A DNA stretch of 64,000 bases from positions 24,327,289 through 24,391,288 of the forward strand of contig NC_064548.1 in the NCBI RefSeq assembly GCF_023856365.1, given 5' to 3'. The notes under the pieces are model-generated. The model ran no database searches. It was not told the DNA's origin and saw only the letters and a program-made list of their open reading frames with translations. Every line of letters begins with the position of its first letter. The stretch's first letter is position 1. This DNA comes from Brienomyrus brachyistius (lineage: Eukaryota; Chordata; Actinopteri; Osteoglossiformes; Mormyridae). Both the position numbers and the translations under genes were made by a program. Positions 21,656 through 33,800 of this stretch are shown here, piece by piece.

Positions 21656-21815
21656 CCATGTGTGTGTGTATGTTGTGTGTGCGTCCATGTGTGTGTGCGT
21701 CCGTGTGTGTGTGTGTGTATGTGTGTGTCCATGTGTGTGTGTGTGTGTGTGTGCGTCCATGTGTGTGTGTATGTGTGTGTGTGCGTCCATGTGTGCGTCC
21801 ATGTGTGTGTGCGTC

Positions 21816-21856
<41 letters not shown>

Positions 21857-24800
21857 CCATGTGTGTGTATGTGTGTGTGTATGTGTTCGCTCACAGCATC
21901 TGTCAATACATTGCATGTGTTTATAGTACCTCTGTCTGTTATGTAGTGTCTAATATCTGACCTTCCTTGCCGCCCTGGCCCTCCACAAAGACAGCACCAC
22001 ACTGTGGCAGGACCCAATAGCGGCGTCGGTATCGGTCCTGTCCATACATCATGGAACGCAGCAGGTGGGACGACTCGAACAACTTGCGGCGGATCTGGTT
22101 CTGCTGCTGTTGTGGGCAGGGAGGGGGGGGTGGCATCAGCAAGCTGAATACATTCACTTACGCAGTCCCACCAGTGCAGTCCCACCAATGCAGCCCCACC
22201 AGCACAGGCCCCACCAGCGCATCCACCACTGCAGCCTCACCAGCACAGCCTCACCAGCGCAGACCCATCAACAGAGCTTCATCAGCGCAGCCCCACCAGC
22301 GCATCCACCACTGCAGCCTCACCAGCGCAGGCCCACCAGTGCAGTCCCAAAAGCGCAGCCTCAGTCGCTCCTTACCTTGGTCAACTTGTCTATCTGCTTC
22401 TCCAGCTCCTCCACACTGGCCACCTGGGCTCCCTCATCCTGTAAGAAACGCCCCAGTTAGTACCCAGAGCCTTAACCAGGTTGTTATCACTAATTAACAC
22501 TGATCTCATGGTTTATATACATTAATTTCCCACAAAGCCTAAGAGGCAGGCAGGCTCCTTTCTACTTAATAATACACTTTTTATAATAACATTATTTTAA
22601 TAAAACCCTGTGCAGCTGCATATTTTTACCAGGTCTGGGCCTTAATTGCTACTATTTAATTAGTCTCCAGCTGTCAGCCCTGATCCTAAGGCCACGCATC
22701 CCCCCTCCCCCATCGGAGTGCCCTCACATGGCCGTAGCTGCTCGTCTCTCCTCACACTCCTCTAGTGCCCCCCCACCCCCCTCTCTGTTTGCCAAACTTC
22801 AGCTCCGTGACCCCATTTCAAATGGGATTTAAGAAGTTTGCTCTCAGTTAATTCGTCCTGTGTGAACACCTCTACTCTTCACAGATACATTACTCCCCAC
22901 TCTCACTTAACGGGATTAAATGTTTACACCTTCTTTAAAACAACGGGTCATCTGAGTGGACGGTTCTGCCGTCCCTACCTGTCTGGGGGGCCCCGATTGG
23001 TCAATTCACCACACCAGTAATGACTGACATCCAGATGAGCGAATGGTTGAGGTGAGGGAGTGGGGGCTTTTAAACTTGCCTCCTCCTCGCAGGCCTCTGC
23101 CTTCTTTGTCTTCTTTCCATCCTCATCCTCCTCCTCGTCATCCTCGCCCTGGTCATCGCTATCCTCCTCTTCGTCGTCGTCCTCGTCGCTGTCGCCTCCC
23201 TTCGCTTGCGCTTCCTGCCTGCCGTGGGGGTGCCCAGCGCCTCGGGCCTCCTCACCCCCCCGCGGTCGATTCCCGCTTCCCCGTCTTCTTAGCATGGATG
23301 CTCCTCAGCCTGAAGGCACATGCCGCAGGAGCATCACGTCCAGAACCGGTGGGGTCACAGTAAGGCTTTGAATCCTAGCGGGATACTGATGCTGGACCTT
23401 CAAACCACCAGGGATCCATCCATCCAACTTCTAGCCTCTTATCCAGTTCAGAGTGACGAGATAGGCTCCAGGCGCTATCTCAGGCAACTTAGGGAAAAGC
23501 CCAGGTGAGGTTGTGGTCCCTCACAGGGCACACACACACACACACACACACAGACCTGTAATCATATCTTTGTGGGGACCGCTCATTTATTTCTATGGGA
23601 AAAATGCTAATGCTAACTATGACAACCTTAACCCCCACCCAGCCCCTGACCATAACCATAAGTAAACAAACAAAACACAAGAAATATTGCTTTTTTAGTT
23701 TTTTTATTCCAGTCACGATTTCTAGAAAACTGAGTTTTCCCTTATGGCAACCAGGAAACTGGTCCCCATCAGGTAAAAAAAAAAAAACAGGTATTCTTGC
23801 ATGTCGTGGGGACATTTGGTCCCCACAAGGTATATTTGGACCACACACACACACACACACACACACAGTGGATAACTTGAAGTACAACTCTGCACATAAA
23901 GGGTAACTCTATTAAAGGTGTCACCAATATAACAAAATAAAAGTCCTACTTATATTACTTAGTAGCTGCAGTAAAAGTTATTTCCTCAGACAAACTTGTT
24001 AAACTGTTAAAATGTTTCCCCCTTTTAATGCCCCCCCCCCCCCCACTTAAGCTGCCCCTTCCTGTCATCCCCATAACTATCCCCTGTACTCACTTGCGGA
24101 GTTTGCCTTCAATCACACACTTGTCCCGCCTCAGATTGGTCATGTGGTCGATGTTCTTGTCGATTTCGCTGCGAGGGAGCAACAGGATGTTAAATTGGGT
24201 TTTTCCTTGCGGTTAAATTAAATAACAAGAAAATAAACACAGCGCTTCTTCTCATTCGAATACTGGGGGCTCTCGTTAATTATTTAAATCAGTGTGAAAT
24301 GTGCCCACGGAACAAAAGAGCACCAGATCATTAAGCCTGCCCTAAATGTTCAAGGAAGCAAAAAATCTTAAAAGGAAAAAGAAAACATGTTGTCATCATT
24401 TGCTTTTTTCCTCTCGGAGTGTCACATTTTAACACCGCTCCTGAAATCTAGGTCACAAGACGAAGAGCGATGACATCCTGCCGTAGCGCTGAGGATTGCT
24501 GAACGCTGATGAAAGAGGTGTCACACAGAGGAGGTGCGCTGCGCTGGGGAGGAGGCTGGGAATTTGTCATCATGGCTCACTGGAGTGCAGGCCGAAGCCT
24601 GGGCCCCGGGTGCGTGGCTTACCTGACCACGCTCTTGCTGCAGGCCAGCTCGTTGACCAGGAAAGCCAGCACGGAGGCCTTCTGCTGTGGGCGTGTGGGC
24701 CTGGAAGGCCTTGGTCTTGAGGCTCTCCACGATGCCCGCCAGCTCCGTCTGGCGCAGTGCGCTGCCATGTACATCTGCAGGATCTCCGAGACATTGTCCC

Positions 24801-27800
24801 GGTTTATGCCCACGCTGGTCAGGTGCTCGCCTAGGGCCGTCTTGGTCTGCGGGGGGGTGGGGGGATTGGGGGAGAAGGAAGACAGGGAAAAGGGAGAGAT
24901 GAGGAAAGAGAGGGAGTGAGAGAAAGAGAGAGGGACAGAGGGAGAGAGAGAGAGAGGCGGACAGAGGGGAAGAAAAGGACAGAGAGATAAAGGGAGAGAG
25001 TCAGGAAGGACAAGAAGAGGAAGAATAAAGGGAGAAACAGGGAAAGAGAGATAGAGAAAGAGGAGGAAAGAGAGGGGAAGACAATAGGAGGGAGCGTAAG
25101 AGAAAGAGAGGGAGACAGAGAGGAAGAGAATGAGGGAGAGAGGGGGAGAGAGAGAGTGAAAGAGGATGGGATGGAGAGGAAGAAAGAAAGCAAGAGAGAG
25201 GGGAAGAGAATGGGAGGGAGAGGAAGAGAGAGAGGGGAGAGAGGGGAAGAGAATGGGAGGGAGAGGAAGAGAGAGAGAGGAGAGAGGGGAAGAGAATGGG
25301 AGGGAGAGAAGAGAGAGGAGAGGGGGAGAGAGGGGAAGAGAATGGGAGGGAGAGGAGAGAGAGAGAGGAGAGAGAGGGGAAGAGAATGGGAGGGAGAGGA
25401 AGAGAGAGAGGGGAGAGAGGGGAAGAGAATGGGAGGGAGAGGAAGAGAGAGAGAGGAGAGAGGGGAAGAGAATGGGAGGAGAGGAGGAAGAGAGAGAGAG
25501 GAGAGAGGGGAAGAGAATGGGAGGGAGAGGAAGAGAGAGAGGAGAGAGGGGAAGAGAATGGGAGGGAGAGGAAGGGGTGGAGAAAATAGGAGGCAGAGGA
25601 AGTTTTATGCTGATGCCACAGAGGGCGGTTTGCCAAGAGCCAGCGACTCCAATTCCCATGCGGGCCAGGCTGACAGGGAACCGTGACTAACCCCCCTGGA
25701 TTAGCATGAAGAGAGCACTCGGTGACAAACCACCCCCCCCCCAATGTGCACCGCGTGAAGGGCGATATAAACATCCCCCCGGGGAGCCCAGAGCCAGCCT
25801 GGCATGTTTGGCGCATGGCGAGTGTGCGCGTGCGTGTGGAGCGGCCTTACCCTGTGTCCCGGCGGCAGGCCGGGGTCGCTCACGGCGGCCGACAGCATGC
25901 GCACCAGCAGGTCCTGCACGCGCCCCGCACCGGCCCCCACGTTGAGAAGCCCCTCCTGCAGCACGCCCAGGCTGGGCACGTCCTCGCTCACATCCAGCCC
26001 CAGCACTTTGCCAAAGCTCCGCAGGAACTGTAGCACCATCAGGCAGTCGGAGAAGGGCTCGCCAGGCAGAACCAGGCCGGGACCAGGGACAGCTGAGGGA
26101 GGGGCTGGGGGGGACAGAGCTGCTTAGAACCAGAACCGCAAGCTCACACCCTAGTCACACTCTGTCGTGACCTCATTCGTGTAAATCGGTGATCCGCTCA
26201 ATCAGCCTCCTCGGGGTGGTGATTACGCACCACTGGTGCTTAAAAGGGAAGGGGGGCCTTTAACTGACAAGTCCTGAAATAAACTACAACTGAGCCCTGC
26301 AATCTGTTGGAGGGTTCGGGCCGGGACTGCTGAAGTTCATTACCGTTCCTGCTCCCCTCGACACCCCGGGGAATTCAATTCATAAATTAATTAGCCAGAT
26401 ATGATGTCTGTATCCCCTGTGAACCGGCCGCATCTCTGCAAGCTCGCCGTCCGAGTGTGGACAGCTTTCTCCCCACATTACCTACCGAAATTAAATCAAA
26501 GGAGGCAGCTTCAACCTTACGAGTCAGTTGGTTCAGCGGCTGATCGCTGACATCTCACAGCCTCACATGTCAGGGTTCGAAAGAGGCCACTGTGTCCGAA
26601 AACCGAACTAGGATTCTTTGGTTAAAAAGACACTAATGAGAAACCTGTGTCCAATAACGGAGCAGCAGGCATAGTGAACCGTGAAGCACCTCGCTGAGCG
26701 TAAACAGGACGCTGAGCGGTACGGTCCCCGGTCCGGGCAGCCGCGGTCACCTTGTGGTCAGACAGGCACATGTCCTCGTTGGGTTTGCTCAGCTCTCTCG
26801 CTATCTCCAGCTCCAGCCTGCGGAGTTCCATCTTCCTCTCCTTGTTCAGCCGCTTCTCGTCCCGCTTTTCCTTCTTCAGGCGCTCCCGCTCCTGTCGGGG
26901 GGGGGGGGGTCACGGTGGTTAGCGCAGCGCCGCGTCACCGACCGCAGCATTAACGGCTCGCTAATAAATTACACCTCCTTGAGGGGAAAATGGCGGCGCT
27001 GAATTTTTACAGCAGTTCACAGCTCATATATTGTGTGGAAAAAAAAGAGATGAAGGTTGTGCATCACGCTCGTTTAACGGACACAGTCACCCACACGCCC
27101 CCAGGTGTCTGGCAGGAGGAGTCTTCTCAACGCCTACAAGCCGCCAGGGCTGGCTGTAGTATTTTTTTAGGAGGGTGGGGGGGGGGCATAAAAAGGGCCA
27201 TACTTCAGACAGAGGGGGGTAACCTTGTCACTGGCCAATGATACGTTTTGAATTGAGACAGGGGAGGGGGGCACCCCGAGAGCCAATCAGCTTTCAGCTG
27301 GGGCTGGCGCCCTGTGAATAACTGAGAGCCTGATGGGGGTGGGGGGCCTGGTGGGGGCGGGATCGGCCCGTACCTCGGCCTTCTTGCGAGCCTCCACAGC
27401 TTTCAGGAGCATCATGTGTGCCTTCGCCTCTCCCGTTCCTGGTAAAGCGTGAAAGAAGAGCACCATCAAAAAGGGGGGGGAGTCACCCTGAGGGGCGGGG
27501 AGGGGGGGGGGGGCACGTGGCCTGGGGGGGGAGGGGGGGGGGGGGGCGACAGTGCACAGCAGCTTAACGAAGAGAATGCGAGAGTCAAGACACGCAGGAC
27601 CCCGCCCTGGGCTGTGGTCAGAGGAGTAGAAGATGACGAGAACCGAAAAATAGCAAAGGAGGGCGGGGGGGGGGGGGGGGGGGTGCAGGGGGGGCAGTGC
27701 TGTGTGCACAGGGCGAACAAGAAGCAGCCACCGTCTGGGCTACGCATCTTCTCCGGACATGGACAGTGCGGGATTGTGGGATTGCGCTCACTTACGTGTG

Positions 27801-30800
27801 TGCAAAAGGAGAACAGAAGTGGATGGAACACACAGGTGTGTGTCTGTCGCTCTCTGTCTGTGTGTGTGTATGTGTGTGTGTGTATGAGCAGTGGGGGAGG
27901 GCAAGGGGGCAGGGGGGCATCCTGGCAGGGCAGTTAACCATTGGAGGGCTACATGGAGGGGAAGGCACAGCCCTTGAGAGGGACCCCGGCACGCAGGCAG
28001 GGTCCCAACATCGAGCATCGAACAGTCATTCCAAAACAAAAGGAAAACGGATGGAATGGATGACTGGCACGCCGAGCATCCTGTGACACTATGAGAATGT
28101 ACCACAACTTTCCATCTGATTGGAGGACCAAAGGAAGTTGGGCAGGTTCCGGGGGGGGGGGGGGGGGGGGGGTGGGGGGCAGAGGGATGGGAGTCATGTG
28201 ACTCCCATGCATACAGAGAGCAGACGCAGAACAATGAACTTGAGCTGAAGAAGCCATGCAGAATAATGTAGTATGACAGCAGCCAGGGCTACACTTTATG
28301 CATTGCTATGACAACCAGTTCACCAGTTCACGATGCGGTGTTAGATGGAAAAAAAACAAAATAAACATACCCATACCATATCTAGTCTATGCCTCTCCAA
28401 CTCCTGGTAGAAAGAGTTGGCAAAACATTATCAACAGAAATCACAGGATCATAAAAAAAACAAGTTTAATCAGAAAAACACCCAGCTAATGCCAAAAAGT
28501 ACAGAAATTAAAACGAAAAGACAGATTTTACAGAGCACTACATAAGCAGTTATTAAAAAGTGCCTCCCAGTGTCCAAAAGGTTTGAACTGAAGTGGACAG
28601 CAGTTTAGTAGGACAGAGAGAGAAGAGCAGGTCCACACCTACCTGGTGCTTCATGAGGACGGCCTGCTGTCTGCGTATCTCCTTCTCCTGTAGAAACAGA
28701 TAAATGTCATCGATCCAAACACACTGCCTGACGTAGACCCAACACCACAGCCCTCGCACACAAACTCCTCCCCCGCCGCTGAAGACCAATAGTTCACCTT
28801 GGCCCCATAGTTGATGCTACGACACAGGTACAGGATGATATGGTGGCTTGCCGACTCCACACTCCATGGCTGGTCCATTTGCACCCGCACATCACACGAC
28901 ATCAGACAGACATATTCGACTAAAGTGCCTTTCGCTGTGCAGATTCTGATGCACTTCTCATGTGACGTAACTGGGATTTGCCCTCACCTTACCCACAATC
29001 CTCTGCTCCCTCCCTGTCCCCCTCAAGCTCCTGTAGCAGGTCCAAACTAACCTTTGTCCTTTTCTCGGCCTCCAAAATTTTGGCGTTTGCAGCTTCCTCC
29101 TTCTTCTTCCGTTTGGCCTGGGTGAGCACAGTGCGTCAAACACACTCATATACAGCACACACACACACACACACAGTACCACTAATTTGCATACAACGCC
29201 ACAATTATCATTCTTCACCATTAGTTTCACCCATTAGCTACAATTAGCTAGAATTTATTAAGTTCATAAATGTGATATTTCTATAATTGCCTTAAAATTA
29301 ACCGATTAAAATGCAAGTAATAGTTTGTTTTAGATGTAAATCAAGTCCATTCCAGAATACCAGAGAAAAGGGTTAGTAGTAAGACTGATGTATTACCAGC
29401 GACTAGCTATGGGTAATGCAACTTCGTTATATAAATATTGTGCGATGTAAGACATCCGCTCTGATGTTGGGTTATAGATTTGTGATTTAAAACCACCTTT
29501 ATTTCATCTTAGAAAACAACATGGGTAACCCCCCCCCCCACCCCAACAGAGCGAACAAGGAAGTAAATTATGCAAAATTTAAATGTGTAATTACAAGCAA
29601 TGAGAAATCCTGTTAAGAACAGCTTGCCATCCGTGTCGACTAAAATTTGATTTTTGCCCACAAACACATTTTAGAACCTTCGATAATTGCATGCATATAG
29701 AAAACCGCTTTTTCCACTTACATAGGCTAAATTAAACAGTCACTATTTTGCGATAAGAAAATATACTTTTATGTACAGTTTAACCCTGGTCAGAAACCAG
29801 GGTGACATGGACCTTGAGTATTCAATAGCAGTTTACAGCAATAAATCAGAATTAGTCTAACTGTGATGATGTAATCTGGAGGCCGGCACAGCGGCCCGTC
29901 TCTCGCGCATTCCACCTCTTTGGAGACACACCTCCAGGATCTGCTGCGCTCGGAGCTCCTTCTCCATCCGGATCTGCTGAATCCTCTTGATCTTCTCCTG
30001 GAATAAATACCATCAGGCCGGGATTTACGTGCGGCTGTTTAAGATGGGTCACATTCTTACAAGAGGCAAGAAAAATATTTTTTTTAATTGCACTGTGCTG
30101 CCCATAACCCTGACCGGGATAAGAGATCAGAAGATGGATGGATGGATGGATGGATGATAGATGGATGGATGGATGCATTGTTGCCCTGTGATTCTACACT
30201 GAATAACTGGCTAAAAGATGGATGCATTGATGCTGTTTTTACAAGTACAGATCTTACTGTAAAAGTATTTTTTGGTATTTCCACATGTAACCACGTCAGA
30301 GAAGACGCCGAATGTTATCCCTGGTTTAATCCGACTAATGTTGCAGCTCTACTGTTTACATGCAACATTTGCAGCTTCACACCCACCTGCTGTTTGAGAA
30401 TCTTGAGCTGCTCCTTTTGTTTCCGCTTCTCCTCGGCGGCCATGATCGCTGGGGGAGGGAAAGGTGCCTCAGAGGGGGGCTCCACGCACAGCGGCCGGCG
30501 GTCGGACACAATGGCGGCCACATACCCTGCTGCTTGCGGGCCTCCTTCGCCGCCTGCGCCAGCGCCTGCTTCTCCAGCTTCCTCATCAGCTTCATCTGTG
30601 CTGCTTGACGGGCAATTTCTGTAATCAGGAAGAATTACTGACCTGACCGAAAACAGGGCAGGCCGACGTACGCACTCAGGTGGCCAGCGGGGAGGCGCTA
30701 TTCACCCTGAGCTTCCAGCTTGCGGAGCAGTTTGGCATCTGTGGCACCGGAAAGCTCGCCGCCATCATCGTGGGACCGGGCTCTCTTGCGCCTTGAGCGG

Positions 30801-33800
30801 GCATCATCACTTGGCCTTAAAGTGCGACCTGCTATGTTCAGGATACGGGGAATTCCATCCCGATCCTCCAACAAGCCCCACTGCATTCCCTGGAAGAAGC
30901 AGAGACCTTCCATGTTGGATGGATGGAGTAGGCATGGCTTAGCATCACTGTCCTGGCATCTCATGCTGGATGTGCCCTTGTCGCTAAGCCAGTGTTTCCC
31001 AATCCAGTCCTCAAGGACCCACAGACAATCCACATTTTTGTTCCCATCCAGCTGAGAGGGAGCAAAAACATGGACTGTCTGGCAGGGAGCTGGGAGGGAG
31101 CAAAAACATGGACTGTCTGGCAGGGAGAAGGGAGGCAGCAAAAACATGGACAGTTTGGCAGGGAGCTGGGAAGGAGCAAAAACATGGACTGTCTGGCAGG
31201 GAGCTGGGAGGGAGCAAAAACATGGACTGTCTGGCAGGGAGCTGGGAGGGAGCAAAAACATGGACTGTCTGGCAGGGAGCAGGGAGGGAGCAAAAACATG
31301 GACTGTCTGGCAGGGAGCAGGGAGGGAGCAAAAACATGGACAGTCTGTGGGTCCCCAGGGACCAAGTTGAGAAACACTGTTATAAGCAGAATCTATGACA
31401 GATAGATGAATTGTTCTCTTAGGATACCCCACCCCTATCCCTTGCCTGTCACTCCCCAGGAGAGGAAATACCTTGACGAGGTCCGGGTACTGCCGCAGCT
31501 TCTTCCCAGCTGGCCCGTAGAGTACCAGGTCTTCTGGCAGCCGCCCGTTAAGGTTCCCGAGCTGGGCTTCCCTCGGCCACCTGGAGGCGATAGAGAGTAG
31601 GCCCTCTCTGGTCACACACAGAAAACCAAAGCAGGGAATGTGGCTTCGCAGTCAGTATGAGCTGCTGCACACAAGAGCCTGACAATGTGTGAAGTCACAC
31701 AGGCGCTCTGCGGTGGCCATTTTTAGTTACTGCTGCCCGACTCATTAGGGCGACCCCGTCCTGCTTCTCTCACAGCGGGCGAGACACAAAGGCCAAATTC
31801 AGGATTTTCTCCTAGCTACCAGGACTGTGAAGCCATCGCGGCAGACAGTGGAGGTCAGGAGTCAGGCTATTAAATGTGTCTGAGGCTGGGCCACCTGGTC
31901 CATCACGCCTGGGGGTCACCAGACCCCGCACCTGTGCCCCCCCCCGTGTGTCTGTCAGTACCTACAGGCTCTGACGGGCTGTCTCTGTGTGTGTACAACA
32001 ACTGGACCGAATCCACCTTCCAGTTGACTCTACACGCTAATTCCCTGCACTCTCACTAAAACCGAGCATCTCTTTCACGGCCAACCATGGGATTGTTACT
32101 TGTTCTGCAACCAGTCCTGGGCAGCCGGGCCCAGCTCCACCCAGAGGCAGGTGACATACCCCAGATCAAGGGGTCCCCGGAGCTCCCATCCATCTGTCAC
32201 CCGTTGTCTCTTCCCGGACCCTGCAAGAGAGAAAATTCGAGTCAGGACCAGAGCTTGGCCCATTATCATTGCCTTGATTTAGCACCATTCTCGCCCTGGG
32301 GTTCAGTACCACAATGCATTTTCCCACCATAGCTTTAAGAGCAGAGACCTGCATCACAAGGATGCCATAACAGCCAATGGGCAACCTCGCCCGAAATTAC
32401 CTGGAGGTCTACAAATAGCGTGTGAGGATGAGGAGGAGGATGAGGAAGAGGAGGAGGAGGCTGGGGCGGAGACGGCCATGCTGGGTGTCCGCGTGACACG
32501 GAGGTTGAGGGGGGAGCAGTTGCCTTCGCGGTCTGTGGGAGTGTTGGACAGGGCAGGGCTTTTGGTCAGCTTCAACGGAGTCTTCTCCAGTTCGCTGTCC
32601 GTCCTCGTGCCACCCACTCCCTCATCATGGTCCGAGTCACTCCCGAAGTTGGTCTCAGATTCTGGGGGTGGGGGGGGGGGGGGTCATCAGACCACAGAGT
32701 CATTTCTGTACAAAGAGTGTCGCCTGTTTATAAACCAACGGCAAAGTAAGATCATCAACACAGATTAAGGAGATGACGCACGCCGCTCCGTCTCAAACAC
32801 GCGGAGGGGTGCCGACCTGATAGACTGCCGTCGGAATCCTCGTCCTCATCTTCCTCATCTTCGTCCTCCTCGTCCTCGTCCTCGTCCTCCTCTCCCACAG
32901 ACTCATCCGAGTCCTTGCCACTAGGGTTGTCCAACTCGGCCCCCCGGAACAGGCTGACCAGGGAGGGTGCCAGATGGTTCTGCAGCAGGCCACTCATCGC
33001 CAGGGCTGCCCTGGGGAGCCTGCTGGTCCCCTGCCTGGGGCGAGCCGCTGGCCTGGGGGAGGGCGAGACCCCAGCCGGGGCCAGGGGGGCCGCTGAAGGG
33101 CTCTTCCCCGTTGTGCTGAGGTTGACTGGGAGGAGGGCTGGGAGGGGAGGTTTGTCGGGGGGTTCGGCCTGGCCACGCGGCTTGGCTACCAGGGCCAGCG
33201 GGGCATCCTGGGGGGCGCTCTGGATGACGCCGTTGCTCCGGTGACGGCCTAAGAGGGTGTCGGCAAGGAAGAGGTTGCCGTGGCCACCAGGGGGCAGGGC
33301 GAGTCGGTGGGTGCCCGGAATCTCGGGGGACAGGTGGGGAGGGGGCCGGTTCGGAGAGCCCACCTTCCTGTGAGCTTTCAGTGCATCCTGCTGAGTCCTC
33401 GGCTTCTGCAAAGGTCAAAGGTCAACGGGGAGAAAAACGAAGAAAAAAGACGTTATTTCACACGCAAGCACTTTCTGGTACGCCAGATGGCATGGTTAAA
33501 GATTTATTTTGTTTATTATGTTTTGTTTTGACTCTTACAGTGTTAACAGATTTGTTTTAATTACATGAATAAAACAAACACAGGCAGAATGGCTGGTATT
33601 TAATATTAACTAGCCTCCAGCAGAATCTATTCACCCTGTCAGCTTCGTCTAATTTCTGCAGCGTCACATTTCCGGACCCTTCCGGCTCAATAGAGAGCGA
33701 GCTACGAACCGCCGGTAACTAACCAAGCAGGACATATGGTCTCAGAGCCAAAGTTAGCACTTTTGAGAATGAACATTTAGACCCAAAAATGAAAGAAAAT

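Noticed and set aside
21511..22188. His/Thr-rich or Cys/Val-rich proteins around 21.6-21.9 kb
   Set aside because: TG/CA microsatellite translations.
24831..25816. Ser/Leu/Pro-rich and Glu/Arg/Gly-rich long open frames
   Set aside because: Products of the polypurine array; no conserved residue pattern, and they run across a known intron.
30961..31405. Repeat protein with [10 protein letters not shown] units (minus) or [10 protein letters not shown] units (plus)
   Set aside because: Translations of the 38-bp repeat within the hAT-like element.
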